DNA from: Certhia americana
Taxonomy: Eukaryota > Chordata > Aves > Passeriformes > Certhiidae
DNA: 64,000 nucleotides
Direction of reading: 5' to 3'
NCBI GenBank assembly: GCA_018697195.1
Contig: CM031858.1
Span: 87,077,277 to 87,141,276, forward strand
Positions 40,090 through 51,776 of this stretch are shown here, piece after piece. Both the position numbers and the translations under genes were made by a program. The notes beneath the pieces are model-generated. The model was given only the letters and a program-made list of their open reading frames with translations, was not told where the DNA came from and ran no database searches. The stretch's first letter is position 1. Each line of letters opens with the position of its first letter.

Positions 40090-40097
40090 TTACGTAA
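40090..40097. promoter_or_regulatory. TTACGTAA bZIP-type site
   Basis: A perfect palindrome matching the NFIL3/PAR-bZIP consensus (TTAYGTAA), about 90 bases outside the island edge. Two overlapping AGATAA (GATA-type) words lie at 40,057-40,067. Motif matches of this length occur by chance, so function is only suggested by position next to the promoter. Confidence 0.3.
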
Positions 40098-40179
40098 TAA
40101 ACATCCACTGAACGAACTTGATGTGACAGCGGTGAAGAGGTAGAGCCGACGGTGCTGCCCTGGTACTCCCCCCTGCACA

Positions 40180-41480
40180 CACACAGAGCCACGCTGCCGG
40201 AGGCTGCTGAGACACAGCAGCTCCCGACCCCTGGAAGCAGCAACAGGTCGTTCCCAGCCCCACGACCCCCTTCCCCGGCACAAGCAGCTCGGGGAGCCGC
40301 CGGAAGGCAGCCGCAGGCTGTGTGTGCCCGTCCCCCGCGGCGGGGTCACCCCGCTCGGAGGAAGCGGCGGCCGGCCGAGGCGGCGGCTTTCCCGCAGGCT
40401 GCCGGAGAGGGAAGAAGCCCGGCGCTGCCTGAACTTGGTGCTTCCCTTCCCCCGAGCCTCAGCGCGGCCGGGAGCGGGGCGGGGGGAAGCGGAACCCGAA
40501 GCGCCCGGAGCCCACACTCACCTCGGCCCTCTTCTCCGTCGCTGCCGGGCGAGGCGAGGGGCGCCGCCAGCCCCGCCGCTGCCGCGCCTGTCACCGGGCG
40601 CCCGAGCAGAAGAGTCCCGCAGGGTAAATCCTCCGGGCGGCGGCGGGGACGGGGACGAGCCGCGCTCCGCCCGCTCGTCGCGGCGGCCGCTGCCTCGCAC
40701 CAAGTTGAGGCGCGGCCGCCGCTGCCGCTGCGCCGCCGGGCTGCCGGCGGCGGCCGCTACGGCCACGGGGAGCCGGCGCCTCCGCTCGCCGCCTCGCTCC
40801 GCGGCCAGGGAAGCAGCGCTGCACCGCCGCCGCCTCGCCCCCCTCTTCCTGCGGCTGCCGCGAGCCGCGCTCCGGGCGCAGCGGCGCGGTCACACGGAGC
40901 TCCGCGGAGGAGCCGCCGCCGCCGCCGCCTCCCTCGGCGCCTCAGAGCCCGCAGCTGCAGTCCTCCGGCGGCGCCCGCTCCGCATGCCCCGCGCTCCGCC
41001 GCTCCCGCTGCTGCTGCCGCCGGCGGCGGCGCCCCCGCCCGCTCTCCCGCGCACCACCGCTGCCGCCCGAGCCCCGCTCAGCGCCGCGTCTCCATCGCCG
41101 GCGGCAGCGGCGACGGCGGCGCGGAGAGGCGGGCTCAGGGAAGGGGCGGCGACCGCCCCGCGCGGCTCCGCTCCGCCCCGCCGCTGCCCCGGATGTGTGG
41201 GGGTCGCCGTGGCGGGGTCGCCGTGGCGGGGATGTCGGTACCCGGGGCGGAGATCGCTGTCGCGGGCGTGCGGATGCCCGGCGTGGGCGGGAACCGCCGC
41301 CCACCCCAGTGCAGCAAAGGCAGCGGGCACCGTTACCCTGGGTGCCCGCCTGGCCCGGGAGAGAGCGGCTGCCGGCTTTGGCGGGTTCTAGTGCAACACG
41401 TTTTGACCCGGGGGTCCCCGGCTGAGGGGGCCGTGCGGCGCTTCGAGCGCGGCCCTGCGGGCTGCTTGAGTGTGGCTGCC
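40180..41480. promoter_or_regulatory. CpG island, promoter of an unidentified gene
   Basis: Over roughly 1.3 kb the sequence changes abruptly from AT-rich to very GC-rich, with dense CpG dinucleotides, which are otherwise rare in this window. Sp1-type boxes are present (GGGGCGGGG near 40,477, CCCCGCCC near 41,033, CCGCCCCGCC near 41,173). This is the usual signature of a broadly expressed or developmental vertebrate promoter. No TATA box was noted. Long open frames in all six directions here, including a 455-codon plus-strand frame starting at a GTG, result from the lack of A/T-rich stop codons and should not be read as proteins. A minus-strand splice donor lies inside it (exon end 40,522), so leftward transcription is the best reading. 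Confidence 0.9.
40522..41100 (-). other. Candidate non-coding first exon, leftward gene
   Basis: The minus strand carries GAG|GTGAGT with the exon's last base at 40,522, a close match to the vertebrate donor consensus, placed within the island as expected for exon 1. Upstream of it on the minus strand I find no ATG opening a frame into the donor. The only ATGs noted are at 41,095 (stops after five codons) and 40,985 (a 31-codon arginine/alanine-rich frame stopping at 40,890). The exon would therefore be 5' untranslated, and translation would start in a later exon outside the window. The start (near 41,100) is a guess; transcription could begin anywhere from about 40,650 to 41,200. The gene cannot be named from this exon. 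Confidence 0.45.
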
Positions 41481-44400
41481 AGCCGGGTGGCGGCTTTCCG
41501 TGTCGTGCAGGCTTTGTAGCCGGTGAGCAGGTGTGGTGTTTTCCTGTGTCATCCCTGCTGCGCTGGCACCTGCTGCACCCGCGCTTAAACGTGCGCTTTA
41601 AAAGTAGGTCTGATCGGTGAGGACAAGCAGGAACGGCGTGGCGCCGGCCTGTCCTTCCTATGGCTTGTGATGGGGGTCAGCAGCAGCTCCCAGCTCCTTG
41701 CTGGGCCACGGGTGGCTTTGGCATAGCTTGTACGCTGTCAACGTGGTGCCCCAGCAGCGATGTTGGAACTCATAGCCGAAACAAATGTTGCATTGCATCA
41801 TTAGGCTGCAACAAGCCTCTTCTTAGCAGTGGCCGCTGGGCAAGGAAGCATCAGAATGTTACATGTGCCCAAGGACCAGGTTTGTGTTCTAAGATTATTC
41901 AATAAAACTAGAAAATTGCTTCACACACACCAAGATATATTCTGACACTTGAATTCTGTGATGTGTTTTATCTTCTCCCTAATCTTAAATTCATTTTTTA
42001 AAAGTTTATAGATCAAAGTTTGTATGTCCTCTTTAGGAAGTCTAATTCACAAAGTTTCAATGAAGAAAACATTGGGTTTCCTTGACGAGTGAATCTTGTC
42101 TCTGAAATGATGCATAACTTTAAAGAGGTATTTGTTTACAGAATCTAAAATCCATGCTGTGCTCATTATAAACATTTTTAACAAGTTTCTTGGCAGAAAC
42201 CCTATATTCAAAATAGAACTTAAACAGGGAAAGGAAAAAAAAAAGTGTGCAAAGTTAGGTGAATGCTGAACACATATACTGATGCCTCATAATTTTGGCG
42301 GGAATATTGTTGGTGCTTCCATTTATTTTTCTCTTTAAAGAACTTTCAGTTCAGTCATTGACTGGTTCTAGCCATTTATCCACAACACACTTGAAGTTGC
42401 CTTATGGTGTTTTCATTTTATTTAACCCTAAGAGTTTGGGGGGTTCTTTTATTTTATTTGTGATATCTGCAGGTGCTACTTGTTCTTACTGTCCTCCAAA
42501 GTAAATCAGACCTTTTTAAAGGCACTTAGGTTTTCCAGCCATTCATTTGGGATTCTCTTTCTTCAGACAAAAACCAGCAAGTTCAGAATCCTCATGTACC
42601 CACAAAGAGCTAGTGAGGATAAGTACTTAGTTTGTGAGGTAGAATACAGGACTCTGTTTCTCTGTATATTTTGATGTATATTTTGAAGCTATTTCAGGCC
42701 GAGCCTCTTTAAGCAGTAGAGTGCAGACAGCAGCACAGTGGTTGTGCTTGAAATCTATCTGCCTTTTCTCCCCTCACTGGGGAAGAGTCAAAAGTGCAGG
42801 ATGGATTTCTGAGAAGACCAAAATGCACTCAGTGTTAGACTAGAAGGGGATTTGACTAATATTGACTGAAATAGTTTGAATAAAATTATTTTGGAAAGTG
42901 CCTAAAGGTGTAGTCAGGTGACAGAGTGAACATTCCTGTGAAAATACCAAGGTAGCCAATGCATAAACAGCAGGACAAGGAGACATTCTTTGCCCAGTGG
43001 AGGGCTCTCACATCTGTTCACCTTCCGTGAGCTGAATGGGATTCCTTGTGTGCTTAAACACCTTAAATGTTTGAGCTTTGCTGTATTGCTCAGCTGATAC
43101 ATCCACCAGGGAGTGTGTGCACTGTGACAGGCAGCTTCCCTGTGAGAGGTAATGCACACAGGAGCTTTTGAGCTGCCTTTATTTAGCATTTATAGGCTGG
43201 GCACCAAATATGTGTGTGCTTATACACAGGCAGATAATACAAGAAGTATCAGGCTTTCCTATGCAGAAGAAAAAAAAAAAAAAAAAAAAGTGTGTTTTAA
43301 ATTTACACTATTTTTTATGATCTATTGTATGCGAGCAGATTAACACCTGTTCTGTTATGATTGATGATGCCATAGGAAGCATCCCAAGTTCCTCTGGTGG
43401 CATGTCTTTATGACACCTCAATTATCTATTCTGTTGCATTGCAGCCAAGTCTAGGAAACTCACCTAGCAAAAATGCTATTAATTTCATGAAAAGGAAAAT
43501 TCAATGTAAGATGTCTAGATAAAGCCAGAGACACGTTAAGAAGTGACATGAATTCACTAAACTCTGTAAATAAAAAGATGTAATTTTGGAGTAAGTGAAC
43601 ATTCAAAATGTAATCTATAATTTAGGGGCTAAGTTTATGGCATTTGTATTTAGAGAATTATACTGAGATACAGGTTTGTGGATTGTGGAGCACTACTAAG
43701 TCAACTTTGTAAAATTACTATTGGAGCGATCTTTTACAACATGTACATCTTTAAGTCATGAGAACAAATAAATACTTTTTAAATAATCTTTGTGATGGTT
43801 TGCAATTATAGCCAATGCTAGCCTTTTGATTTCATGAGACTCTCAAATTCTTCATACATACTGCAGAATTGCCTGGAGGAAAGCAAGAAAAAAACTTTGA
43901 GTATTTTTCTTACTTTGGTTACGTGTTTGCCCAAACTGTGCCACTCCTCTGGTGTACACAGAACCCCACAAAATACCAGGTCTAAGGAAAATTGGAACAC
44001 ACACACACCCCCACACCCCCCCGTGTAATTTGTACTGCACAGGTATCCATCCCATATCTGCAGCCCACCTACATCTGCAGGGAGGTGAATTGACCATGAC
44101 AAATGCTTAAGCTGCCAGTTGAAGAACTGAAGTTCAGGCTACGTACAAGGTAAATGGAAGTATCAGTGACCAGACCCCACAGGCAAGGCACATGTAACTA
44201 TAATTCACATCAGCAGCATGACTTAGTGTCCTGAGGACAACAGCCAGGAGTAGCCTTGCCAAAAGAATCCTCACAGAACTGGGATTAAAATACTCCCTAG
44301 CTGAAGGAGGTTACAGTGCCAGGGTTTAGCATCTGAGGCAGCACCCCATTTGAACTGAATGCAAACAGGCAGTACCTTAGTGGAGGTCATTTTGCACTCA

Positions 44401-45954
44401 TTCAGTATTTAGATGGTACTTAGAAACCTTAGAAATAAAAAGTATACTTACGGGCCAGATACAGTCCACTTTGTCAAAAGGAAGAAATATGTAAATACTG
44501 TCTTCACATCACATTTGGGGAGGTGTTTGTCTCACCAGAACTCATTACCAATGAGGAAATTGGCATTTATTATTGAGGTTGTTACAAAGGGTGTCATAAA
44601 CTAACCTTATTACAGCAAAAGTTAAACCGTATTTGCATTATTTCCATTGCATCGTCTTTGCTTTACAAGCTGTCTGAAATAGCTGTTCTTGGAAGGTTTC
44701 CAACAAAGCATTCTCTTTGGGGCTACTAACTGCAAATAAGATTAAAGTTTAATATGTCTGGTAATCAGTTTTCTTTTAAAGAGTGCAATCTGATTTCTTA
44801 TGGTCAGTTGGGATCCCACACATCCTCATCTCCTCTGTTTTTCAACTTGCTGCTTTCAATAACCCAAAAAAGGCAATTTGCCAACAGATGTCCTTTCACC
44901 ACTTTTCCTGAAATGGAGCACCCATCTGAGAGGCAGTCATACATGGCTTCTACTCCAGAATCTCAGGCTTCTGTCTTCTAAATGTCTCTTTTTTTTTTTG
45001 TTCCCATGGCATGCAGTGAAAAAAGGTGCATAAATCTATGAATCTCCTTTGCTCAAAACCAAACAATGGGAGGAGGTAATCTCTGTACTCCTCACTCAGA
45101 TCACTGATTTGCTCCAAAAGAACTGTGTCTGTACTAAGTGGATTTTTATTGATATCAATTAGATTTTGGGGAAAATGGCAAAAAGAAAGAGAGAGCACCA
45201 CAAGAATTTGTCTGTCTTTCATGAACCCAGTCCTATCTCCCAGCTGGATCTGACCTCACACAACTTTTAAGGATGGAAAGAGAGAGCAGCTGGGATCTGT
45301 GCTGACACCCAGAAGGAGGGTAGGAACACTGTCTCACCTCCCAAGGTGAGGAGTACAAAGGCCCCAGCACTCTCAGTGCCCACGAATGCTCAGTGCTCAA
45401 TTGCACAGCCCTTGTCTACTTTGCTAGGAAGGACTAGAGAGAGTACAGGTCTCCTTCACAGAATTCGTTCCTCTGTATTGGACTGGAACTGGGATACTGT
45501 CTGTACCTGAGGAGAAAATTAAGGACAGAAAAACAGGGAGACTGGACCTGCAAAACTGGACTGAGTAAGCCTAGCCCTAAAGATATTATGTGGGTATGAA
45601 AGCCTAATAATTATTAAATCATTTGACATCATGTGCAAGTTGCACAGTAGCCACACAGTGTTCCTGACATCTATGCGGCAATATTGTACCACAGAAGGGT
45701 CAGGAGTTGCAGCAGATCATGAATCATTAAGGAAACCTTTTGATAAAAGAGCATGCTGGTGGTGACTTCTGCAATTTTTAAATTTTTTTTTTCAATACTC
45801 CTAAAACTCATCTTGACTGATACTGTACCTTTCCTAATGGACCTACTAGAAGAAACCACCAGAGGATAACACCTTCAGACTCTTAGTTCCTCATTGGGGG
45901 ATAGTTTCTCACATCCCAGCCCTTAATTTTTTTTTTTTTTTTAAACTCTTCTGT
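41481..45954. other. Non-coding stretch right of the island, no gene recognised
   Basis: Base composition falls back to AT-rich by about 41,900. No coding exon recognised on either strand. Simple tracts: A20 at 43,270-43,289, a CA run grading into C-rich at 43,997-44,022, and T16 at 45,927-45,942. The block at about 45,230-45,560 is less AT-rich and unclassified. Confidence 0.45.
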
Positions 45955-46119
45955 TGAGCAAGTTGCCCATAGAGGCAGTGGAGTCTTCCTTACTGGAGAT
46001 ATTCAAGAACTATCTGGACACAATCCCATGCTGTGTGCTCTAGGATGACTCTGCTCGAGCAGGGAGGTTGAACCAGACGACTCACTGTGATCTCTTCCAA
46101 GCAATCCCATTCTGTGGTG
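45955..46119 (+). mobile_element. CR1 LINE 3' end, plus strand
   Basis: The stretch from GTTGCCCATAGAGGCAGTGG through GAGATATTCAAGAAC, CTCGAGCAGGGAGGTTGAAC and TCTTCCAAGCAATCCCATTCTGTG is the CR1 3' untranslated end. About 165 bases remain, a typical 5'-truncated insertion. It immediately follows a T16 run, which is not part of the element. Confidence 0.9.
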
Positions 46120-49100
46120 AAAACAAGCTTTCAGACAACATCAGAGCATAGAGATGTATTTGTCAGTTTGGCTGTCAGAGGTCCAAGAGGATTTAAACAA
46201 AATTTGCCCAAGTAGGAGGTTACTTCTAAATATAAACATTTCAAAGAATGCAAATACCAGTTTTCAAAACATTGTTAAAAAGTTTTGGCAGGCATGAAAA
46301 TCCTTCCATTTCCATCTACATTAAACCTGGAACACATTCATCATTCTTACACAGCCTGTTGTTATTCCATATGTGATAATTTGTTTCAATACTTATTTAT
46401 AAGTTCTGTAACAGGAAAAAAAAGGTGAGTCCTGTGTTTCTAGGACGTTTATGTCACAGCAATGTTTCAATATGCTACAGAACACTTAATCCACAGCTAC
46501 AAAATGTGGATGTTCAAAAGACAAAAGAAAAATAAATATTAGATTTCATTCAAATATACATGCGACCAAAAGGACTAAAGATTTATCACAAACAGCTCCA
46601 GCCTTTACAAAGTGGTCCCATTCTGGAAGAAATATGAATGTGCTTTCTCCCAAGAAAAATAGAGGCAGCCTGAGGGCAACATAAAGGTATAGTAAACTTC
46701 TAAAAGATGAAGTCTCTATTTTATTTTTTACCACAATAACTTTACGTTATGGATAAACAAAGACAAGATATAATTTTATGCAGCCATTTGAAAGTTCATA
46801 AGCCTGGCTAAAGCAACTTTTCAGGAGCAGCCTTAAAAAAACAACTGTAAAACTAGCAACTAATATGTTTGCCTGATACATTGTCTCGTCTAGAGGACAG
46901 TAAGGTCTGTCTAACACTACCAGCTCTCTCTGCAGATGGGATCCAAGTGCTCCTATTTCAGCAGGATGTTTTTGTCACTGACTTAAAAATAATAAGCGAT
47001 TAAAGTGAGAGCAGATACTAAATGTTTTCACATAAAAGCCTGTCACAGATTTCTCACCCAAATGCTTCCATCTATCCTTCACTATTTACCATCGCTGTTC
47101 ACAGAGCAGGTCAGCAGTATAATTTTTTGCCAAAAGTTAAACAAGGGAATTTTGTAGGGAATGCTTGAGACCACTTGGAAACCAATTGCTTGAAGGAGAA
47201 GGTACTTTCTGAAAAGGGACTGTAAAAGCGGCATTCAAGGCATCATCTTTGTACCTCGATGGCTCCTTTAATAAATAGTCTCTGATTATCACATACAGAA
47301 GAGCAAAGGAGAGGAAATGGGCTTCCCATAGACAGGTCTGCAAGGCTAAGTTACCCTCTGCTTCACACACCAAAGATTAAGCAGAATAAAAAGGCTGAAT
47401 TCATCAGTGTAGAGATACACTGCATCATTAAATTATGCCTTCAGTGACAACTGAATAGTCCATTTGCCTTCTGCAGCTTTCTAGTGAAGGCAATGATTGG
47501 AACTTAATAAACAGTTGTGTTAGAAAAACACTATTTGTTATATATATGGCTTGTTAAGCACAAGCAGCAGAAGAAAGCAGGAACATTTCTTTCTTTTGTT
47601 ACAAGCATCAGAAGAAATTACTGGTAGATAAAGGAACTGGACTGATGTGATAAAATACACTACTTATCACTCACTTTTCAGGTAGAATAAGCCCTTAAGA
47701 CGTATTTGGTAAGTTTTCCATTAGTCTGGTACTCCTAAATTGTGCATTGAGTAGCATTCCAACATGTCATTTTCAGTAAAGTACTCCGCTCCTAATCTAG
47801 ATTCCAGTTTGATTTCTCAGCCGGGTTTTTAAAATGATTAATACCCACAGCAATTCAATTATTTAATTACATTTACCATTTACCTAAATGACACTGCAAG
47901 TGAGCTACACCTGCACCAATGGATGGTTTGGGACAGACCAAAGGTGTGTCTAACTTTGTATCCTCTCTGGTATCTCTCAGAATGAGTACCCTGGAAAAGA
48001 TCATGAAGGTCACTACACATGGGGACAGCTCCCCAGCTTCCAGCTGAACTCGAGTTTCCTTTGTTTTTTCCATACAAAGGTGATTTGCAGTTCACTTGTT
48101 TTCTACAACCTGTAGCAGTCTGCAGAGGCAATAACCCTGAAGCCGATGCTTAGCTAGATCTCTCCTGAAGTACATGCCTAATTGAAATGTACTGACAATA
48201 TGCATTTGCTGCAGGTGAGCTTTGTAGACAAACTAACTGCTGCCAAAAACAAAAGGCAAATATCACCTCTATGTCTCAATTCAGTTTCTCCGTTATGATC
48301 ATTCCTTGACCATGGGAATTTGCATACCTTCCCTAGGGATTTGATTTCTGGAAACGGTGGATGATATCTATGTGGGTCAAATAATTTATCTGAAGTATAA
48401 AGATGGTTTTTCTGTATAAGAAATAACTCATCACTCAGATTTCTTTGTTAACAATTTTCAAGAATTAGGAAGATGTCTAAATTTTTATCACTCCGTTCTT
48501 ATTAAATCCTTCTACCCCACAATATCAAAGCATATACAAGTCTAAAATGTTTGGCTCAGGATATGTTTAAGTGATAAGGGCATTCTAACATCTTTCCTTC
48601 TGTCTTGCTGTGTAGCAATGATCTTTGATCTTAGTACATTCACTGCCTCCCTTCCAGGCTTGCACTGATTTTAGACAAAGTGGATGAAAAACCCTCCACC
48701 TGGAGCTATTTTAATGCTTACTGCCCAATTCTTAAATCCTGTACAGGAACAGAGTGCACTGTGGCTGAGCACAAGCCCAGGATGGAGGGATTAGCGAAAA
48801 AAAAATCCTGCACCTCGAGGCAGTACTTGGCAGCTGCTGTTGCAGCCCTAGAGCTACAGCAGCTGCCACAGCCAAAGCAGCACTGCTTGGCACAGACAAA
48901 ACAAGGAAGGTTTGCCTGATGTGCTTCTTCCCACCTTGTGGCTTGCCTGCATTTTTTAACTCATCCTTTACATGATGCAAACAGTTCTATCTGGAGAGTA
49001 ATCTTGTGAATCCAAGAGAAAGGCTATATTTTCACCCCTATTACACAATATAGCCACAGAAACCTCCCCTATATTCCTCCCAGCTAAATATTATACTAAA

Positions 49101-51674
49101 TTAAAAATAAACCACATTATTTCCAGAAATTATATATTAAATAGTTATATATATTATACATTAAAATGATATCTCAGAAATCCTAGCAGAGGTGGACAGT
49201 AAGATAGATCTTTTCCTCAAATGTAACAAACATGGAGGCTGTACAAGCAATGAGCTATACTTTCAGGAAATGATGAGAATAAGATTGAGCATATAGTCTA
49301 GAACCAACAGAGCACCATTAATGCATTTAATTCTATATGAATCTATTTTCATATCTTTATTTTCCACCAGTCTTTTCCAGAAAAAGGTTTAACTCTCCAG
49401 AGTGCCATTTCTGAGACAGCTTCCCATAATGCAAGAGGAAAAAGTCTATGAGCTTTCCAGTATAATAAGCAAGCAGATGTGTGTGAGTACCGCTCAGTAA
49501 GTAGGTATTTCCAGAGAGCTTAGATAAAGTGCTTAATACAATGCCCAAATATCACAAGTCCCAGTAGGATAGAGAAGCTTGCTATGGAAAAGAGACAATG
49601 GAAGAAAGTCAAAGACAGTGCAGGAATATGATCTTTCCTTTTTGAACCATTTCAAAATCCAACAACCTTTTTTCTGAACTCATCAGTCTAATGCAGGCAA
49701 CAGAATGATGAAGCATGGGCTGTGGCCATAGAAGGTAAAATAATACCTTCTCAGGGTTATTAACTGCATTCCACTTGTCCTGTACTTATTCTGGGGCTAC
49801 TCATCAGAGTCAGGAGTTGGCACAATATTATAATGTCTAAAGTACAGTTTAAAAGTTGCATCTTTGCATCTAAACAAAGTCTAGCTTTTTGCTACTCATC
49901 TGAATGCACACAAGATCTGAGTTAATTTATTAAGATTGGGAGCACTGGCACTGGTTAGTGTGGGTATTAGGTGAGTAAACATGCACATCCCCCATGTTCT
50001 TAACCTGAGGTTCTCACAGCTTTTGCAGATGCAACTGCCTCAATACAGATCCTTTTAGACAGACAGCTACACTTGCACCAAGGCTGGCAGTCACCACACT
50101 GAATCCTAACTGCATGTGACCTGTAATGCAGGGTGCAAGCCTGTGACCTCCCTCCCTGCTTCTCGGGAGGCAAATTGGGGGTCTTGCCTCAGGCTGCAAA
50201 GCAAGTCAATAACCTAGTGTCAAAAGGATTCAAGGTCTCACCCTGCCTCCCATTCCTGGGCTACATTATTAACTCATACTTCTATTTAGCTACATGCAAT
50301 CTCACTTTATTACAATGTTTCACTGTGTAGCAGAGTTTAACAGAAAAACTTATTTTATGATTTTAGGTATCCTTCTTTGTATAAAGAGAAAAGCATTTTC
50401 TTCTAAAATACACTTCTGTCTTGCAATGTAAGCGTTAAATCTCTAGCTGAAAGACTATTTATGGTCTGCACAGTTATTCTTTCAGGGTATGACATCATCC
50501 TCAGCACATGCATAGCCCAGAACACGTAAATTCTTCTTCCTGAAAATTCCTTCCATTACTCTCAGATTGTTAAACATCACCCAGTGGCAAATTTGTAACT
50601 GATGTCTCTTGTCTGAAATTGATTTGCATGCTTATTTCTTTTGTTAACTCACTGGGGTCTCTTACCTTTTGTGTCTACAACAGAACTAAGGATGTAAATA
50701 TTTTAGGATTGAGAGAATAAATTATTCTAGCCTATTTGCCATATTCTAAACTTATCTTTATTTACTTCTTTAAAATGACTTTTTATTGCAAACAATACTC
50801 TTCCAGAGTTACACATCCTCTGGTATTACCGCAGATGCAAAACACAATTTTCTACCCAACCTCTGATGTAGGACTTCAGCCTCATCTGCAGCTAACTTCT
50901 GCCCATGGCCATTCTCCCTGACTTTGTAAAGCAGTGACCTTTTGAAGTTAACATTGTTTTGTTCATTCTACCACTACTCCAACTAGCTGAACATTATCAG
51001 GACAATCTGAGGCCTCTGAAAGCAGAAGGTTTTTTTAATCAGAACCCCTCATTCAGTCTTTGGAAGTGTTCTTCAAAAAGACAATACAGGCTTAAAATTG
51101 ATTTCTTGCAGGACCTGTGAGTAGCTGCTGCAGAGAATAAGGAGATGGCACAGATAGGAGTCCCGTGAGGAAAATCACTTTAACATGAAGAACACTGGAA
51201 TTCCCAAAAGTTAAATGGCGATGAAAGCAATTACCTGAAAACATAGGCAGTGTTTTGATATTTTTGCTATTGTCTTTTCTTTGTGGCTTTTGGAGCTGTT
51301 TTTCTCTTAGTTCCAGTAGTAAAGCCAGCACCTGCAGCTTGCTGCTATCAGCTAAGCAAGTGGCCAAGATTTACCTTTTTGTTATGGTGGATCAGGCCCT
51401 TAATCTGAACAGTACTCTCTGTAATGAATCAAAAAACCTCCAGGGCATACTCCTGTATATGGCACAGTTATTTGCTTCCATGTAAAACATGCTTTTTAGG
51501 CACAAGTGCTGTGCTGCTCCTAATATCCAAACAGTGATGAAGTCCTGGCCACATATTCAAACAGAGCAGGAAATACCTCCCTTTCTCATTTTCTTTCATG
51601 TATGCTGTCAGTCAACCTGAGTTTCTATTTTTATTAAATGGGCAGATTTGCGTTCCCTCACGTGTCCAGTAAAA
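46120..51674. other. AT-rich non-coding stretch, nothing recognised
   Basis: No exon or mobile element was recognised. A perfect 13-bp inverted repeat at 48,828-48,868 lies in a small GC-richer patch. A GC-richer patch at about 50,000-50,260 is unclassified. Confidence 0.45.
48828..48868. repeat. Perfect 13-bp inverted repeat, CAG/CTG-rich
   Basis: Arms TGGCAGCTGCTGT and ACAGCAGCTGCCA are exact reverse complements separated by 15 bases. The RNA from either strand could form a stable hairpin. No mature small-RNA sequence is recognised in it. Confidence 0.9.
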
Positions 51675-51776
51675 GCAACGTACTCTAGTGGATGGTATCT
51701 CTGCCCATGGCACAGGGGTTGGAACTAGCTGATGGTTCAAGGTCCCTTCCAACCCAAACCAGTCTGTAACTCTATT
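51675..51776 (+). mobile_element. CR1 LINE 3' end, plus strand
   Basis: Roughly 100 bases of CR1 tail: GCAACGTACTCTAGTGGATG, CTGCCCATGGCACAGGGGTT, GGAACTAGCTGATGG and GGTCCCTTCCAACCCAAACC. It ends with a diverged terminal repeat. A strongly 5'-truncated copy. Confidence 0.9.

Larger units (their letters stand above)
34412..40179. other. AT-rich non-coding stretch left of the promoter island
   Basis: No coding exon was recognised on either strand. If the minus-strand donor at 40,516 is real, this is the start of its first intron. Notable simple features (G16, A48, G-rich tract) are listed separately. A/C-rich tracts also occur near 36,068-36,092 and 37,591-37,602. Confidence 0.5.

Noticed and set aside
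40984..41391. Plus-strand ATG frame with a proline/leucine-rich start that looks like a signal peptide
   Set aside because: The leucines and prolines come from CTG/CCG-rich island sequence. No splice context or conserved motif supports it, and the best donor in the island is on the other strand.
40152..41519. 455-codon plus-strand frame across the CpG island
   Set aside because: It begins at a GTG, its composition is Ala/Pro/Arg-rich as expected for GC-rich DNA without stop codons, and similar long frames exist in all frames of the island. No domain is visible.
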